This document shows positions 6,745 through 7,760 of a stretch of 7,760 nt of DNA, one piece after another (the first letter of the stretch is position 1; each line of letters begins with the position of its first letter). A program made the translations under genes and the position numbers. Origin of the DNA: an uncultured Eubacteriales bacterium (GTDB lineage Bacteria > Bacillota > Clostridia > Oscillospirales > Butyricicoccaceae); assembly GCA_934630445.1 (NCBI GenBank), contig CAKTWY010000116.1:1-7760 (forward strand), given 5' to 3'. A model generated the notes under the pieces. The model saw only the letters and a list, made by a program, of their open reading frames with translations. It searched no databases and was not told the DNA's origin.

Positions 6745-6754
6745 CGTATCGCAA
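6726..6754 (-). promoter_or_regulatory. Sigma-A-type promoter of the NYN gene and downstream genes
   Basis: On the - strand a consensus -10 TATAAT (6726-6731) lies 17 bases downstream of TTGCGA (6749-6754, four of six to TTGACA). The region is much more AT-rich than its surroundings. The predicted start would be near 6719, leaving a leader of about 125 bases before the ATG at 6594. It is the clearest promoter I see for the five-gene - strand series. Confidence 0.72.
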
Positions 6755-6817
6755 GGAAAATGCATTTTAAGAATTCATTTATCCGTTTGAAAGTGTTTTT
6801 AGCGCCGGTGTCCGCAC

Positions 6818-6843
6818 AAATGGGCTTGCGTGGCAGCGCATTT
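6818..6843. repeat. Imperfect hairpin resembling the adjacent palindrome
   Basis: AAATG (6818-6822) pairs with CATTT (6839-6843), and after one G/G mismatch GCT pairs with AGC. The segment shares short words with the neighbouring palindrome (CAAATGG, GGCAGCG, TTGCG, TCCGG) and may be a decayed relative of it. It is not followed by a T-tract on either strand. Confidence 0.4.
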
Positions 6844-6854
6844 CCGGAGGGAAG

Positions 6855-6909
6855 ATATCAAATGGCAGCGGCATTGCGTCCGGGGCGCAATGCCGCTGCC
6901 ATTTGATAT
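6855..6909 (-). repeat. Perfect 24-bp inverted repeat downstream of frlD
   Basis: Arms 6855-6878 and 6886-6909 are fully complementary, with no mismatch, around a 7-base loop (TCCGGGG on the + strand). The arm begins ATATCAAATGGCAGCG. It starts 13 bp after the frlD stop on the transcribed strand, so ending or protecting the 3' end of that transcript is the simplest role. However, CTTCCCTCC rather than a T-run follows, so it is not a canonical intrinsic terminator. A short mobile palindromic repeat is the other possibility. Confidence 0.85.
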
Positions 6910-6922
6910 GGGAGAAAGCAGG

Positions 6923-7760
6923 TTAAATACGGTCTGAATCACCTGAGGGATACATATCCTGCGGGAGCGCCATGGCGTGGTCAAACGCGCCGAAATGCGC
7001 GCAGCACTTGCCGGCAAAGCGACTGGCGGCTTCAGCGCTCGCAGGGATATCGCCTTTTGAATTGGCATACTCTGTCAGAAACGAGGCGATAAACGCGTCG
7101 CCTGCGCCAAGCGCGTCGACGACATGTTCCGCGGCATACGCCTGCTGAAAATGCTCTTTGCCGTTTTCAAAAATGTAGGAGCCGCGCATGCCGCGCGTCA
7201 CAATGACAGTGCGCGCACCGTGATTGGCGGTATAACGCGCAAGGCCGCGCACCTCTTCGTCGCTTTTGCCGCCGCCGGAGAAGAACGCGAATGACAAAAG
7301 CGGCGCGAGCTGTGCGATGTTCTGATGCGTGTAGCCGTCATTTGAGTAGTCCATCGACAGCTGCGTTTTATGCGAAAGGGCGGGCAGATACGCGTCGATC
7401 AGGCTGTGGATGCTGGTGTGCGCAATGTCGAATGTGGAAACATAGTCGCAGTCCGCGCGGTTCAGGGCGAGCGCGTACATCATCTGTACGACGTCCGAAC
7501 CGTTGTTGCCGGCGAAATGGCGATCGCCGCTTTCGTCGATCGTGATGTAATTGCAGGCGGTGCGCCCTTCGCCCGTGCGCAGGCGGGAGAGATCAAGCCC
7601 CTCCTCCAGCAGTGCGGAGCGGAAATGGCGGCCGGGCGCGTCGTTAGCGAGGATACCCAGATAGCCTGCCTGCGCGCCGAAGCGCCCGGCAAGCACGGCG
7701 ACGTTTACGGCGTTGCCGCCCGGATAGAGTTTGTTTTGAAACAGATATGCGTCCATAACG
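6923..7760 (-). CDS. frlD: PfkB-family sugar kinase, likely fructoselysine 6-kinase (5' end missing)
   Basis: This ribokinase/PfkB-fold enzyme probably phosphorylates fructoselysine (a glycated-lysine Amadori product) at C6, ahead of cleavage by the FrlB deglycase to glucose 6-phosphate and lysine. The 277 residues from the first visible ATG (7756) include the substrate-side YPGGNAVNVA motif (11-20), DIAHTSIHSLIDAYLPAL (110-127), a DYSND turn, VIVTRGMRGS, and the C-terminal DALGAGDAF motif with the GAGD anion hole and catalytic base D220. The layout follows E. coli FrlD closely as I recall it, especially the SIH/DYSND region. The real start is beyond the right edge: the family normally has about 15 residues before GGN, including a GDN motif, and the frame stays open through 7759. 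A 24-bp palindrome follows the stop. Kinase family is certain; fructoselysine specificity is likely but another sugar is possible. Partner frl genes would lie outside the window. Confidence 0.8.
   Translation of the reverse strand, partial: VMDAYLFQNKLYPGGNAVNVAVLAGRFGAQAGYLGILANDAPGRHFRSALLEEGLDLSRLRTGEGRTACNYITIDESGDRHFAGNNGSDVVQMMYALALNRADCDYVSTFDIAHTSIHSLIDAYLPALSHKTQLSMDYSNDGYTHQNIAQLAPLLSFAFFSGGGKSDEEVRGLARYTANHGARTVIVTRGMRGSYIFENGKEHFQQAYAAEHVVDALGAGDAFIASFLTEYANSKGDIPASAEAASRFAGKCCAHFGAFDHAMALPQDMYPSGDSDRI

Larger units (their letters stand above)
6607..6922. other. Gene-free region between frlD and the NYN gene
   Basis: No convincing coding sequence is present. From right to left it holds a perfect palindrome (6855-6909), a smaller imperfect hairpin (6818-6843), an AT-rich promoter with a flanking dyad (6719-6754), and about 125 bases of leader for the NYN gene. 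The leader has a short GCGT/ACGC hairpin near 6681-6694 but no riboswitch I recognise. Confidence 0.75.

Overview
The window reads as chromosomal DNA from a moderately GC-rich member of the Bacillota, probably class Clostridia. The main reasons are a Spo0A-family response regulator, strong AGGAGG-type ribosome binding sites, a soluble PAS/GAF histidine kinase of the type common in Clostridia, and an FrlD-like fructoselysine kinase as found in gut bacteria. The species cannot be named from this sequence.

Layout. Positions 1-1090 (+ strand) hold the end of a ribosomal protein operon: rplJ (L10), rplL (L7/L12) and a strong 14-bp intrinsic terminator. rpoB, which usually follows rplL in bacteria, is absent. 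Everything from 1182 to the right edge is on the - strand and converges on that terminator. In transcription order it runs: a truncated frlD-like sugar kinase (from beyond the right edge to 6923); a gene-free stretch (6607-6922) with a perfect 24-bp-arm palindrome and a good sigma-A-type promoter; then five genes in series. These are an NYN-domain putative RNase with two OST-HTH/LOTUS domains, a MATE-family multidrug exporter, a YjbQ-family protein, a Spo0A-family response regulator and a soluble sensor histidine kinase.

How the genes may work together. The last two form a clear two-component pair: the kinase start codon and its Shine-Dalgarno sequence lie inside the regulator gene (35-bp overlap), so the two proteins are probably made together. 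The regulator keeps the full Spo0A architecture and phosphorylation site. It has lost two arginines of the DNA recognition helix and about five residues near the C-terminus, and it is not beside spoIVB. It is therefore more likely a Spo0A paralogue with changed DNA specificity than the master sporulation regulator. The gaps between the five genes are 69, 17 and 73 bp plus the overlap, so they could be one transcript from the promoter near 6726-6754, although the 73-bp gap may hold an attenuator or a weak promoter of its own.

The most interesting items are the Spo0A-like/kinase pair, its linkage to an NYN-LOTUS putative RNase and an exporter, the perfect palindrome after frlD, and a dyad that brackets the -10 box of the NYN promoter. 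None of these is proven to be a new system by sequence reading alone.
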